DNA from: Dokdonia sp. PRO95
GTDB lineage: Bacteria > Bacteroidota > Bacteroidia > Flavobacteriales > Flavobacteriaceae
Length of the DNA: 64,000 nt
NCBI RefSeq assembly: GCF_000355805.1
Contig: NZ_CM001837.1
Location: forward strand, 137,434 to 201,433
Direction of reading: 5' to 3'
Shown: in pieces, positions 41,710-50,574 of the stretch
Layout: each line of letters begins with the position of its first letter
Position numbering within the stretch: position 1 is the stretch's first letter
Position numbers and translations under genes: made by a program
Notes under the pieces: model-generated
What the model saw: only the letters and a program-made list of their open reading frames with translations
Told to the model about the DNA's origin: nothing
Databases searched by the model: none

Positions 41710-42405
41710 TTAAACGAGACGTTTTGCAATACGATCTTTTGCCAGTTGTAAGATAGTATGAAACTGATCTTCAATATTAGTTTCTGTATTGTCTATCTCA
41801 ATAGCATCAGCTGCTTTTACGAGTGGAGAATCTTCACGAGTAGTATCTATATGATCTCGCTCTACTACGTTAGAAAGTACAGCATCATAACTCACTTTAT
41901 CACCTCTTTCTACAAGTTCATTGTACCGACGTTTTGCACGCTCCTCTGCACTGGCAGTCATAAATATTTTGAGCTCAGCTTTAGGAAATACTACGGTACC
42001 TATATCACGACCATCCATTACGATTCCTTTTTCTTCTCCCATGCGTTGCTGTTGCTCTACAAGTTTAGCACGCACTTCAGATATAGTAGCTATAGGGCTT
42101 ACAAAGGAAGAAACCTCGAGGGTTCTGATGTACTTCTCGACACTCTTGCCATTAAGACAAACCTCTGCTTTTCCAGAAGCGGTATCTCTTGTAAATGAAA
42201 TCTTAATATCATCAAGCCTTTTTACTAACGTTTCTTTGTCAAAAAAACCATCAGAGATAAGGCTATTTTCCATTGCATATAGGGTCACTGCACGATACAT
42301 CGCACCCGTATCTACGTAAATGTATTCTAGCCACTCTGCAAGTTGTTTGGCTACTGTACTTTTTCCTGTGGATGAATATCCGTCTATGGCAATGGTAATT
42401 TTCAA
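41710..42405 (-). CDS. cmk: Cytidylate kinase
   Basis: Phosphorylates CMP and dCMP to the diphosphates. 231 residues with the P-loop GYSSTGKS (9-16), the CMP-binding region MDGRDIGTVVFP and the RRYNELVERG stretch of the lid. The start is TTG: the sequence before it has no in-frame ATG, and the first internal ATG lies downstream of the P-loop, so TTG is forced. A weak start may limit expression. It lies downstream of porQ, as in many flavobacteria. Confidence 0.95.
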   Translation of the reverse strand: MKITIAIDGYSSTGKSTVAKQLAEWLEYIYVDTGAMYRAVTLYAMENSLISDGFFDKETLVKRLDDIKISFTRDTASGKAEVCLNGKSVEKYIRTLEVSSFVSPIATISEVRAKLVEQQQRMGEEKGIVMDGRDIGTVVFPKAELKIFMTASAEERAKRRYNELVERGDKVSYDAVLSNVVERDHIDTTREDSPLVKAADAIEIDNTETNIEDQFHTILQLAKDRIAKRLV

Positions 42406-42536
42406 GAGTATGTATTTTACACAAAAATAGGAAAACGTATGCTAGTGCTTACCATATAGATTTAAAGATTATTTCTACTAGTATAGATGAGCATACTCGC
42501 TTCTTTAAATAGAAGAAAGCGACACCATGACTCGCT

Positions 42537-42606
42537 AGCCCCGATTGCAATGAAAATCCCGCAGTGTAGCGATAGCGCAACGAGGAATTGTAATGAAAAG
42601 CGGGAA
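42537..42606 (+). repeat. Dispersed hairpin repeat, copy 1
   Basis: About 70 bases whose ends match the copy at 57049 in reverse orientation. The left end (CCCCGATTGCAATG) and the right end (GAATTGTAATG) contain the shared word ATTGYAATG. The inner TCCCGC and GCGGGA are inverted, so the element can form a hairpin. The middle differs between copies. It lies between porQ's 3' end and cmk, pointing against their transcription. An overlapping reading frame in this element is not a gene. Confidence 0.8.
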
Positions 42607-42656
42607 ACCACCTTGCAAATATGCTCAAAATGGACTGCTCCTAAAATTGAAAAGAA

Positions 42657-43673
42657 TTATTGTAAATCGATGCCTAGTCCAAAGAAACTACTAGCAGCGG
42701 CACTGTTATAACGAGCATATGCATAATTGAAACGCATCTTGTTAATCTTAATCCCAAAGCCTGCACTGATACCCGCAAAACTACGCTGATTGATAATACG
42801 CAACTCCTCACTCCTACGGAAGTTGTAGCCCAGTCGCACATTAAAACCTCCTTTAGGAAACAACTCTACACCCACAATCGCGTGACGTATTACGTTATCA
42901 AGAAGTCCTATTTTTTCTGTGGTGGTATTGCCGTCAAGATCTGTGGTACCTCTAGCTTCATTCTCAAAAGCGATGTTCCATAATTGCAGGTTTTCTAGCG
43001 TCACGTGCCAGCGTATAGGCACGTTAGGTAATATCTGAGAAATACCAGCATCAATCTCTAGCGGAAGCTTCTCAAAAGTATCTACATAAGGTGTAAACTG
43101 AGTTCCTATATTGCGTACTACTACTGCTGCGTTGAGATCCCAATCTTCATAATTATAGGTAAGTCCAAGATCTACCGCTCCTCCCGCCGAAGAATACTCG
43201 GCTAGTGTGGAGGTGATTAATTTTACATTTGCACCTACATAAAAATCTGAGTACGGAATATTAATCGCATAACCCAATGAAAGCGACGCCTCACTACCAC
43301 CAAAATCTCCAGTTGCATTCCCATTCTCATCCCTACCATCAAAGGTTCCATAATTTACATAGGTGATTCCCGCATGCAAGACTTGCGTGCGTCTATCCCA
43401 TAAATAGGCATAAGAGGCGGTACCGTAATTGATATCTGCCAGATAGTTTACATAGTTTACAGAAAGCTGATTATCCATCCTGTAATTAATGTTGGCTGGA
43501 TTATAGAGCGCAGAGTCTGGGTCGTAATCGTAGTTTGTAATGATTTTTCCTCCTAAAGCAGCTTGTCTAGGTGATGACATCAAGTTGAGAAACTGATAGG
43601 TAGCACGTCCCCCTAACTGGCTATATGCCGTTAGTGAACACGTAAACAACAATAAAAAGAAGCTCTTTTTCAT
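42657..43673 (-). CDS. porQ: Type IX secretion system protein PorQ
   Basis: 338 residues, an outer-membrane barrel-type protein of the PorV/PorQ group that acts in type IX secretion, probably with PorU and PorZ at the attachment complex. Residues 1-18 are a signal peptide, and GGRATYQFLNLMSSPRQAAL (about 21-40) with the NPANI motif is the PorQ opening. The strands then alternate to an aromatic C-terminus (FFGLGIDLQ). The lon-porQ-cmk order is what I expect in Flavobacteriaceae. Lon lies upstream, separated by a terminator and a palindrome copy. Confidence 0.9.
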   Translation of the reverse strand: MKKSFFLLLFTCSLTAYSQLGGRATYQFLNLMSSPRQAALGGKIITNYDYDPDSALYNPANINYRMDNQLSVNYVNYLADINYGTASYAYLWDRRTQVLHAGITYVNYGTFDGRDENGNATGDFGGSEASLSLGYAINIPYSDFYVGANVKLITSTLAEYSSAGGAVDLGLTYNYEDWDLNAAVVVRNIGTQFTPYVDTFEKLPLEIDAGISQILPNVPIRWHVTLENLQLWNIAFENEARGTTDLDGNTTTEKIGLLDNVIRHAIVGVELFPKGGFNVRLGYNFRRSEELRIINQRSFAGISAGFGIKINKMRFNYAYARYNSAAASSFFGLGIDLQ

Positions 43674-43760
43674 TAATCAGTACTGCATCATGATACTTAA
43701 CGATTGCAATGATAGTATATTTTGAGAGGGATGGGAAATAATTAGAACTATAGGATAAAT

Positions 43761-43794
43761 AAAAAGGGAAACTCGTGATGAGTTTCCCTTTTTA
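43761..43794 (-). terminator. lon terminator
   Basis: A perfect 14-base stem (AAAAAGGGAAACTC with GAGTTTCCCTTTTT) around a loop of about five bases, with A/T flanks. It sits 38 bases beyond the lon stop. Confidence 0.9.
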
Positions 43795-43802
43795 TGGTTT
43801 AA

Positions 43803-43818
43803 CGCTTTCGCGAAAATT
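43803..43818. repeat. TTTCGCGAAA palindrome, one-armed form
   Basis: Core with CGC on the left and AT on the right, 14 bases beyond the lon stop codon. Confidence 0.9.
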
Positions 43819-43831
43819 TGATAAACTATCC

Positions 43832-46285
43832 TTAAGCTAGTTTTTTTGCATTTTTTACTTTTTGCTTAGTAAGTGCTAGTTCTAACACCTCGCTCATGTC
43901 ACTTACATAGTGGAATGTTAAGCCCTTTAAGTAGTCTTGTTTGATCTCTTCTATATCGCGACGGTTCTGCTCACATAAGAGTATCTCCTTAATTTTAGCA
44001 CGCTTTGCTGCAAGAATCTTTTCTTTGATTCCTCCTACTGGCAGTACTTTGCCTCTTAAGGTAATCTCACCTGTCATCGCTAGATTTTTCTTCACTTTAC
44101 GTTGTGTAAATAAAGAAACTAAAGATGTAAGCATAGTGATACCTGCACTAGGTCCATCTTTAGGAGTTGCTCCTTCTGGTACGTGAATGTGTACATTATA
44201 CTTATCAAAGATGGTAGGCTCTAACCCTAGAATCTCGGCGTTTGCTTTAATGTACTCCATGGCTATGGTAGCACTCTCCTTCATCACTTTACCTAAGTTT
44301 CCTGTGATAGATAGTGTCCCCTTGCCCTTTGATAAAGCAGATTCTATAAATAAGATATCGCCTCCTACTCTCGTCCATGCAAGTCCTGTAACTACTCCGG
44401 CAACTTCGTTATTTTCATACTTGTTGCGTTCCATTTTTGGAGAGCCTAGTATCTCAATAACATCTTCATTAGATATTTTCACATTGTACTCTTCTTCCAT
44501 CGCGAGATTTTTTGCCCCGTAACGCACCATTTTTGCAACTTGCTTTTCTAGGCCACGTACTCCAGATTCTCTTGTATATCCTTCTACAATTTTTTCTAGT
44601 TGTGGCTTAGCTATTTTAAGTTGGTCATCTGTCATACCATGCTCTTTAAGCTGCTTAGGTAGTAAGTGACGTTTTGCAATCTCTGTCTTCTCTTCTATCG
44701 TATATCCAGTAACGTTTATAATCTCCATACGATCTAACAAAGCTGGTTGTATGGTATTTAAACTATTTGAAGTAGCGATAAACATCACTTTAGAAAGGTC
44801 ATACCCCATCTCAAGGAAGTTATCGTGAAACTCACTATTCTGCTCTGGATCTAGTACCTCAAGTAATGCAGATGATGGGTCTCCCTGGTTTCCTGCGCTT
44901 AATTTATCTATCTCATCAAGTACAAAAACTGGGTTGCTAGTTCCTGCCTTACGCAAGCTCTGGATAATACGTCCAGGCATTGCTCCTATATATGTCTTTC
45001 TGTGACCGCGTATTTCAGACTCATCACGCATTCCACCTAGACTTACTCTTACGTACTCACGCCCTAATGCTTCTGCAACAGATTTTCCTAGCGAGGTTTT
45101 ACCTACACCTGGAGGTCCGTACAAACATAAAATAGGCGACTTCATATCATTACGTAATTTTAGTACCGCTAGATATTCTATAATACGTTTCTTCACATCA
45201 TCAAGACCATAATGATCACGGTCTAGAATCTTCATCGCGCGTTTTAAATCAAATTTATCTTTAGAGAACTCATTCCAAGGAAGGTCTAAAAATAAATCAA
45301 GATAATTGCGCTGTATGCTATACTCAGCTACCTGAGGATTCATGCGTTGCATTTTTGAAAGTTCCTTATTAAAGTGCTTCTCAACTTTTGCATCCCACTT
45401 CTTTTTCTTTGCGCGTGCACGCATTTCTTCTAGATCATCCTCAGAGCTTGCGCCTCCCAGTTCTTCTTGGATAGTCTTCATTTGCTGGTGCAAGAAATAC
45501 TCACGCTGCTGCTGGCTCATGTCATTTTGAACCTTGCTCTGGATATCATTTTTGAGCTCCAGCTTCTGGCGCTCCATATCCATAAACTTAAGCGTCTCAA
45601 GTGCTCGCATATGCAAGTCGTCTATGTTAAGAAGCTCTTGCTTCTCTGCAACAGAGAGGTTCATGTTTGAACTCACAAAGTTGATTAAGAAAGAATCACT
45701 CTGGATATTCTTAATTGCAAAGGAAGCCTCTGAAGGTATATTTGGAGAGTCTTGGATAATCTTAAGCGACAATTCTTTTATAGAATCGATAACTGCTTTA
45801 AAACCTTGATCTCCTGCTTCTGGGCGTACTTCTACATATTCCTTAATAGTAGCCTTCATATAAGGCTCTACCTGCGTTACTTGATCTACCTCAAAGCGTT
45901 TTTTACCTTGTATGATAACTGTAACATTACCGTCAGGCATTTTAAGCACACGTAAAATACGTGCTACTACACCTACTTTATGAATATCATCTGCAGTTGG
46001 ATTTTCTACTTCTTCATCCTTTTGCGCCACTACTCCTACTACTTTCCCTCCCTTATTTGCTTCATCAATAAGCTTTATAGAAGTATCTCTTCCTGCCGAA
46101 ATAGGAATAACTACTCCAGGAAAAAGCACCGTATTACGTAAAGGTAAAATAGGCAAGCTTTCTGGAAGCTCCTCGTTATTAATTGCCTCCTCATCTTCTG
46201 GAGTCATTAACGGGATTAATTCTGCATCTCCATCTATCTCTTGCAGTGACAATCTGTCTAATGTTGTAAATTTTGGTTTTGCCAT
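43832..46285 (-). CDS. lon: ATP-dependent protease Lon
   Basis: Degrades misfolded and regulatory proteins in the cytosol. 817 residues from the ATG at 46285. A LON substrate-binding domain (about 40-245), a AAA+ module with Walker [10 protein letters not shown] and Walker [10 protein letters not shown], and a protease domain with the Ser-Lys dyad ([11 protein letters not shown] and [18 protein letters not shown]) are all present. The start was set at MAKPKF because a TTG six codons earlier would give an odd MWHTLY leader. A palindrome copy and the lon terminator lie just beyond the stop. No heat-shock promoter element was placed. Confidence 0.97.
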   Translation of the reverse strand: MAKPKFTTLDRLSLQEIDGDAELIPLMTPEDEEAINNEELPESLPILPLRNTVLFPGVVIPISAGRDTSIKLIDEANKGGKVVGVVAQKDEEVENPTADDIHKVGVVARILRVLKMPDGNVTVIIQGKKRFEVDQVTQVEPYMKATIKEYVEVRPEAGDQGFKAVIDSIKELSLKIIQDSPNIPSEASFAIKNIQSDSFLINFVSSNMNLSVAEKQELLNIDDLHMRALETLKFMDMERQKLELKNDIQSKVQNDMSQQQREYFLHQQMKTIQEELGGASSEDDLEEMRARAKKKKWDAKVEKHFNKELSKMQRMNPQVAEYSIQRNYLDLFLDLPWNEFSKDKFDLKRAMKILDRDHYGLDDVKKRIIEYLAVLKLRNDMKSPILCLYGPPGVGKTSLGKSVAEALGREYVRVSLGGMRDESEIRGHRKTYIGAMPGRIIQSLRKAGTSNPVFVLDEIDKLSAGNQGDPSSALLEVLDPEQNSEFHDNFLEMGYDLSKVMFIATSNSLNTIQPALLDRMEIINVTGYTIEEKTEIAKRHLLPKQLKEHGMTDDQLKIAKPQLEKIVEGYTRESGVRGLEKQVAKMVRYGAKNLAMEEEYNVKISNEDVIEILGSPKMERNKYENNEVAGVVTGLAWTRVGGDILFIESALSKGKGTLSITGNLGKVMKESATIAMEYIKANAEILGLEPTIFDKYNVHIHVPEGATPKDGPSAGITMLTSLVSLFTQRKVKKNLAMTGEITLRGKVLPVGGIKEKILAAKRAKIKEILLCEQNRRDIEEIKQDYLKGLTFHYVSDMSEVLELALTKQKVKNAKKLA

Positions 46286-46439
46286 ATATAATGTGTGCCA
46301 CAATGTCGCATATTCCTATGCGCCCTGTGGATGTATAACTATTAGTATTCTCTTTAAATATAGCGAGTTTAGCCTATTATAAGATAATGGTTACCCTCAC
46401 GGTAAGCTTTAATTCAATTGTTGTGCCAAGCGAGTACTT

Positions 46440-46455
46440 TGCTTTCGCGAAAATT
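46440..46455. repeat. TTTCGCGAAA palindrome, one-armed form
   Basis: Core with GC on the left and AT on the right, in the lon/sigma-factor divergent region. Confidence 0.9.
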
Positions 46456-46552
46456 TGAAGAAACAACACAAATGCGCGTTCTTTATCTATAATGTAATTA
46501 TCTACTTGTATTAGAGCGATTCAAGATAATGTTATAAAATTTTTACGAAAGT

Positions 46553-46577
46553 GTAACAAAGAAATAAAACACGCATC
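46553..46577 (+). promoter_or_regulatory. Possible ECF-type promoter of the sigma-factor operon
   Basis: GTAACA at 46553-46558 and CGCATC at 46572-46577. Many ECF factors autoregulate through an AAC-containing -35 and a CGTC-like -10 element, but the spacing of 13 bases is short, so this is a low-confidence guess. Confidence 0.3.
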
Positions 46578-46599
46578 TTTACTATAGAATGAACCAAAA

Positions 46600-47178
46600 G
46601 TGAATTTTACCAACCATCAAATAACCGAATTAATAACACTGTGCCAGCAAGGTAATCAGGGTGCTCAAATGGAGGTGTATAACCGCTACTACAAAGCGAT
46701 GTACAACACTTCGCTACGCATTGTGAAACACGAAGCAGAGGCAGAAGATATTATGCAAGAGTCCTTCTTGAGTGCTTTTACAAAGCTGGATAGTTATAAA
46801 GGTGAGGCATCCTTTGGGAGTTGGTTAAAACGTATTGTGGTAAACAACAGCCTCAATGCTTATAACAAAGGAAAGAAGCTCGATGAGACACCGCTAGAAG
46901 ATCATTTATATAAAATAGAAGATGATGCAGAAGGTGTGAGTGAGGTAGACCTCACAAGTGTGAGAGCACAAGAAGTCGTTCATGCTATGAGTATGCTTAA
47001 AGATAATTATAGACAATCACTGTCTTTACATCTTATAGAAGGTTATGACTACGAGGAAATGAGTGAGATTATGAATGTAAGCTATGCAAACTGTAGAACC
47101 ATGGTGTCAAGAGCAAAAGACAGCTTACGAAAACTATTAAACAACAATGAAAAAGGAACCTATAGATCAAGTATTTAA
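46600..47178 (+). CDS. ECF-type RNA polymerase sigma factor
   Basis: 192 residues from a GTG start. Sigma region 2 includes VYNRYYKAMYNTSLRIV and EAEDIMQESFLSAFTKLDSY, and region 4 (about 125-180) has MLKDNYRQSLSLHLIEGYDYEEM and a recognition helix NVSYANCRTMVSRAK. The start overlaps a four-codon ATG frame ending in TGA at the GTG, a possible coupling device. The gene overlaps the anti-sigma-like gene by 32 bases and heads a four-gene operon of exported adhesin-like proteins, which are its likely targets. Confidence 0.92.
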   Translation: MNFTNHQITELITLCQQGNQGAQMEVYNRYYKAMYNTSLRIVKHEAEAEDIMQESFLSAFTKLDSYKGEASFGSWLKRIVVNNSLNAYNKGKKLDETPLEDHLYKIEDDAEGVSEVDLTSVRAQEVVHAMSMLKDNYRQSLSLHLIEGYDYEEMSEIMNVSYANCRTMVSRAKDSLRKLLNNNEKGTYRSSI

Positions 47179-47707
47179 ACGTCTGGAAGGACGCCTGGAT
47201 ACCGCTGCACCTAGTGCAGATCACAAAGCTAATTTTCTAGCAAAATTACAGGCGCAAGCTACAGAAGATATTCCTGCAAAGGAAACAAAAACGATACAAT
47301 GGATGCGACCGCTGTTTATTGCAGCGAGTGTGATTCTTCTTGCAGGATTAATGTTTACACAGTTTAACGCTACACCTAAAGCTAAGGAACTCGCAGATGT
47401 TTCTCCAGAAATGGAAAACACGCAGGATTTCTTTACAAAAACAATAGAACGTGAGCTCTTTGAGATTAAGGAGAACATGAATCCAGAAAACCAAGCCATG
47501 GTTATGGATGCCATAAAACAACTTGAAATCTTAGAGAAAAACTATGATGATTTAAAAAAAGACCTTTCTGAAAGTGGAGAAGACAAGCGTGTGATCTACG
47601 CAATGATAGATAACTTCCAGAATAGAATTGACCTTCTACAACATGTAGTAGAACAAATGGATGCCATCAAAGAATTAAATGCTATTGAAAAAGCCGTAAC
47701 GCTATAG
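47147..47707 (+). CDS. Probable anti-sigma factor, membrane-anchored
   Basis: 186 residues. A cytosolic N-terminus (1-48) is followed by one membrane helix (about 51-67, LFIAASVILLAGLMF) and a helical, charged extracytoplasmic part. No zinc-binding HxxxCxxC motif is visible, so it is not a classic ZAS protein. The role as anti-sigma factor is inferred from its position directly after, and overlapping by 32 bases, the sigma gene and from its single-pass topology. Confidence 0.65.
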   Translation: MKKEPIDQVFKRLEGRLDTAAPSADHKANFLAKLQAQATEDIPAKETKTIQWMRPLFIAASVILLAGLMFTQFNATPKAKELADVSPEMENTQDFFTKTIERELFEIKENMNPENQAMVMDAIKQLEILEKNYDDLKKDLSESGEDKRVIYAMIDNFQNRIDLLQHVVEQMDAIKELNAIEKAVTL

Positions 47708-47726
47708 TTACTCAAATTATAAACTT

Positions 47727-48815
47727 ATGAAAACGAAAATAACACAACTCTTACTTATAGTGCTCATGATCCCTTCTATCATGATGGCCGCAAGTGTAGA
47801 TCCTCAGGGGAAATACACTAAGGAAAAGAGAATCAAAAAGGAATATACTGTAAACCCAGATGTAAAACTAGTGATTGACAATAGCTACGGAAATGTCAAT
47901 ATGGTAAGCTGGAACGAAGATAGAATCGTCATTGAAGTTCTAGTAAGAACTAATGGTAATGACGAGGATCGTGTAAAAGAAAAACTAGACGAAATAGATG
48001 TCAATTTTGAAGGATCAAGTAGCTATGTGAGCGCAAAAACAAACTTCGAAAAAAGCAGTAGCAGATCATGGTGGAACAGTTGGAAAAACAGCAATGTTAA
48101 TATGGAAATTAACTATACCATTAAACTTCCAGCAACTAGTGTGGTAGATGTAAGCAATGATTATGGAGGTATAAACATAGACCGCCTAGAGGGAAATGCA
48201 AAAATAAATTGTGACTATGGGAAAATCACGATAGGCGAACTGCTAGCAGAAAATAACTACCTCAACTTTGATTATACTAAAAATAGCACCATAGGTTACA
48301 TGAGAAGTGGGCGCATTAATGCAGACTACTCAAGCTTCTTCTTAGAAAGAGGTGGAGATATCGAACTTAATGCAGATTATAGCAAGTCAGAATTTGGACG
48401 TATTGAGAATCTAAATTACAACTGCGACTATGGCTCTGTAATTACTGGAGACACTAAAGATATTATAGGTCGAGGAGATTACATCTCTGCAAAAATTGGT
48501 GTAGTACATGGAGATCTAAATATCAATGCAGATTATGGAAGTATACGCATAGAGGAGCTGGCAAGTGATGCTGGAGACATCTCTATACAAAGTGACTACA
48601 CCGGTATTAAAGTAGGCTATAACCCTCAATACAGCTTTACGTTTGCTATAAAACTCGAGTATGCTGGATTAAGCGGTAAAGAAGATCTAACTTTTAATAA
48701 GGAGCGTATAGAATCTTCAGACAAGTATTATGAAGGATATAGAGGGAACTCTAATACTAATAACCACGTAAACATCAACTCAGAATATGGTGGTGTTACT
48801 TTATTCAAAAACTAA
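47727..48815 (+). CDS. Exported DUF4097-like repeat protein
   Basis: 362 residues with a signal peptide (about 1-22). The mature protein is made of short strands with the repeated motif N-x-DYG (NDYGGI, NCDYGKI, NADYS and NCDYGSV), typical of right-handed beta-helix, DUF4097/DUF2807-like adhesins. It sits third in the sigma-factor operon. The function is unknown; surface contact or envelope stress buffering is plausible. Confidence 0.75.
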   Translation: MKTKITQLLLIVLMIPSIMMAASVDPQGKYTKEKRIKKEYTVNPDVKLVIDNSYGNVNMVSWNEDRIVIEVLVRTNGNDEDRVKEKLDEIDVNFEGSSSYVSAKTNFEKSSSRSWWNSWKNSNVNMEINYTIKLPATSVVDVSNDYGGINIDRLEGNAKINCDYGKITIGELLAENNYLNFDYTKNSTIGYMRSGRINADYSSFFLERGGDIELNADYSKSEFGRIENLNYNCDYGSVITGDTKDIIGRGDYISAKIGVVHGDLNINADYGSIRIEELASDAGDISIQSDYTGIKVGYNPQYSFTFAIKLEYAGLSGKEDLTFNKERIESSDKYYEGYRGNSNTNNHVNINSEYGGVTLFKN

Positions 48816-48839
48816 TAATCAATCATCAAAACAACAATT

Positions 48840-49565
48840 ATGAAAAAATTAATCGCACTCAGTTTTATTCTTTTAGTAAGTACACAAATCCATGCGCAAT
48901 GGTGGGGAAAGGGAGTAAAAGGTAATGGTCAAGAAGAAACCGAAACACGCAACGTGGGTGAATATGACGAGATAAGCATTGCAGGTTTCTTTGACGTGAC
49001 ACTTGTTGCAGGTAATGAAGGAGAAATCACATTACAAGGAGAAAGTAACTTACTAGATTATGTTGAAACAGAAGTAAACGGCGATAGACTTACTATCAAA
49101 GTTCAAAACAAACAAAATCTAAAGACGAGCTACGGAAAGGATATTAAAATTAAAATCCCTTTTAGAGATTTAGATCGTGTATCATTATCAGGATCTGGGG
49201 AGATTATGAGTGATGATGTAATCAAAGCAAATACTTTTGAGGTTTCTGTCTCAGGTTCTGGAGATGTTGCTCTTATTGTGGAGGCAAATCGCACAGAGAG
49301 TCGCGTTACAGGATCTGGTGATCTTATTCTCAAAGGCTACACAAAAGACCATACTGTAAAAGTTACTGGATCTGGTGATATAGAAGCAGGACGTTTTAAA
49401 GCAGAAATGGTAGATGCTCAGGTAACTGGATCTGGTGACATACGCGTAGCTTGTGAAAAAAGTATCAAAGCCCGTGTAACTGGGTCTGGAGATATTGAGT
49501 ATCTGGGTAATCCAACAAAGCAAGACACTAAGGTTTCTGGATCTGGAGATATTACAAGAGGATAG
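48840..49565 (+). CDS. GIN-domain (DUF2807) putative auto-adhesin
   Basis: 241 residues. A signal peptide (about 1-19) precedes a head GIN domain: GFFDVTLVAGNEGEITLQGE opens it and a run of the motif V-[ST]-GSGD[ILV] follows six times in the second half (VSGSGDV, VTGSGDL, VTGSGDI). These strands build a beta-helix. The family is annotated as putative auto-transporter adhesin. It is last in the sigma-factor operon, followed by a bidirectional terminator. Confidence 0.85.
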   Translation: MKKLIALSFILLVSTQIHAQWWGKGVKGNGQEETETRNVGEYDEISIAGFFDVTLVAGNEGEITLQGESNLLDYVETEVNGDRLTIKVQNKQNLKTSYGKDIKIKIPFRDLDRVSLSGSGEIMSDDVIKANTFEVSVSGSGDVALIVEANRTESRVTGSGDLILKGYTKDHTVKVTGSGDIEAGRFKAEMVDAQVTGSGDIRVACEKSIKARVTGSGDIEYLGNPTKQDTKVSGSGDITRG

Positions 49566-49587
49566 TTTTTAAACTCTTCTTTATAAC

Positions 49588-49619
49588 AAAAAAATGCCCT
49601 CTTATTAGGGCATTTTTTA
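49588..49619. terminator. Bidirectional terminator
   Basis: A 12-base stem AAAAAATGCCCT/AGGGCATTTTTT around a 6-base loop, between the convergent GIN-domain genes. Confidence 0.9.
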
Positions 49620-49637
49620 TTGACTTATGGAATACAA

Positions 49638-50477
49638 CTATTCCTCTTTCTTTAAGATTTTTGAAGTTCCTGTAAAACGTTCTATCGTTAATTTAGGTTC
49701 ACCATATACTTGAAGTTGTGCTTTATCTGCAAGATCTACAACAATCTCTTGATCTGCAGTTACAATTGTTGTTGTGCTTCCTACGCCTATTACATTAATC
49801 ACATCTGTATTAAAAGTTTGAGCTCTACACTCTGCATTATCTTTTAAATCCAGCGTTACCGTTTGAGCATTTCCCATTAACTCTAGGTCTGTTCTTTCAG
49901 ATGCCGAGAGCGTGAATTTTTTAGTGTTGATATCTGCTTTCGCGAAAGCGTTATCTGTAACACTCACAGTCAGATCATCTCCCATATAATCCATCTCTAT
50001 TTTTGAATTTGAATTTGCCGTTATGGTAGCTTGGGTTGCTTTTATCTCCCCTTGAAACTGGCTATCATCTAGAAAGTTTCCTGTAAAAGAATCTGCTTTA
50101 AGAATGGATTGCGCTTTCACTTTACTCTTAGCATCTAGACTTACAGAATTGAGCGTAACAAAACGCACGGTAATATTAAGACGTTTTGCACTTCTGATAT
50201 CTTTTCTAGCCGAAACTAACAATAGACTATCACGCACATCAAAGCTTATGAGTTCTATAAGGTTATCATCCATCTCAAGATCATAGCCTGGTTGAGAATC
50301 TGCTATAAGTGTTACTTCTAGACCATCTGTTACTTTAATATCTGTAAATGGGCGTAATACTTCAGATACATCTTTCACATTTCTACTTCCTTTTACTCGC
50401 TCCCTTTGAGCGCATACAGTCGCAGTCACAAACATGAGCATAGCAATAGCTATACCTTTCATATATATTTTTTTCAT
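49638..50477 (-). CDS. GIN-domain (DUF2807) exported protein
   Basis: 279 residues with a signal peptide (about 1-23) and a GIN domain (TDIKVTDGLEVTLIADSQPG, then repeated short strands such as SILKADSFTGNFLDDSQ). It shares its fold with the two genes across the terminator but lies on the other strand. A palindrome copy sits inside its frame and encodes AFAKA. Function unknown. Confidence 0.8.
   Translation of the reverse strand: MKKIYMKGIAIAMLMFVTATVCAQRERVKGSRNVKDVSEVLRPFTDIKVTDGLEVTLIADSQPGYDLEMDDNLIELISFDVRDSLLLVSARKDIRSAKRLNITVRFVTLNSVSLDAKSKVKAQSILKADSFTGNFLDDSQFQGEIKATQATITANSNSKIEMDYMGDDLTVSVTDNAFAKADINTKKFTLSASERTDLELMGNAQTVTLDLKDNAECRAQTFNTDVINVIGVGSTTTIVTADQEIVVDLADKAQLQVYGEPKLTIERFTGTSKILKKEE
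49935..49950. repeat. TTTCGCGAAA palindrome inside the GIN-domain gene
   Basis: Two-armed copy in coding sequence, read on the minus strand as AFAKA. This is a different frame from the RFRES copies in ruvX and glgA. Confidence 0.9.
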
Positions 50478-50525
50478 AGAATTAAATGTACAATAAATGA
50501 GCCATCATTAATAATAACACATAAA

Positions 50526-50551
50526 AAAAGCATCTGATTACAGATGCTCTT
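50526..50551 (-). terminator. Terminator of the Cys-repeat lipoprotein gene
   Basis: The stem AAAGCATCTG/CAGATGCTCTTT with a 4-base loop; on the minus strand it runs into a T-rich stretch. It lies 24 bases beyond the stop. Confidence 0.8.
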
Positions 50552-50574
50552 TAAAATAATGTCGTTTATAGATA

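Larger units (their letters stand above)
46286..46599. other. Divergent intergenic region between lon and the sigma factor
   Basis: A 314-base gap that must hold lon's promoter and the sigma factor's. I can place only a palindrome copy (46440) and a weak candidate ECF-type promoter (46553-46577). Confidence 0.5.

Noticed and set aside
42487-42711. Plus-strand frame over the dispersed repeat
   Set aside because: It reads through the hairpin repeat and into porQ from the wrong strand; such frames recur because the repeat does.
46286-46303. Longer Lon start giving MWHTLY before MAKPKF
   Set aside because: It needs a TTG and adds residues unlike other Lon N-termini.
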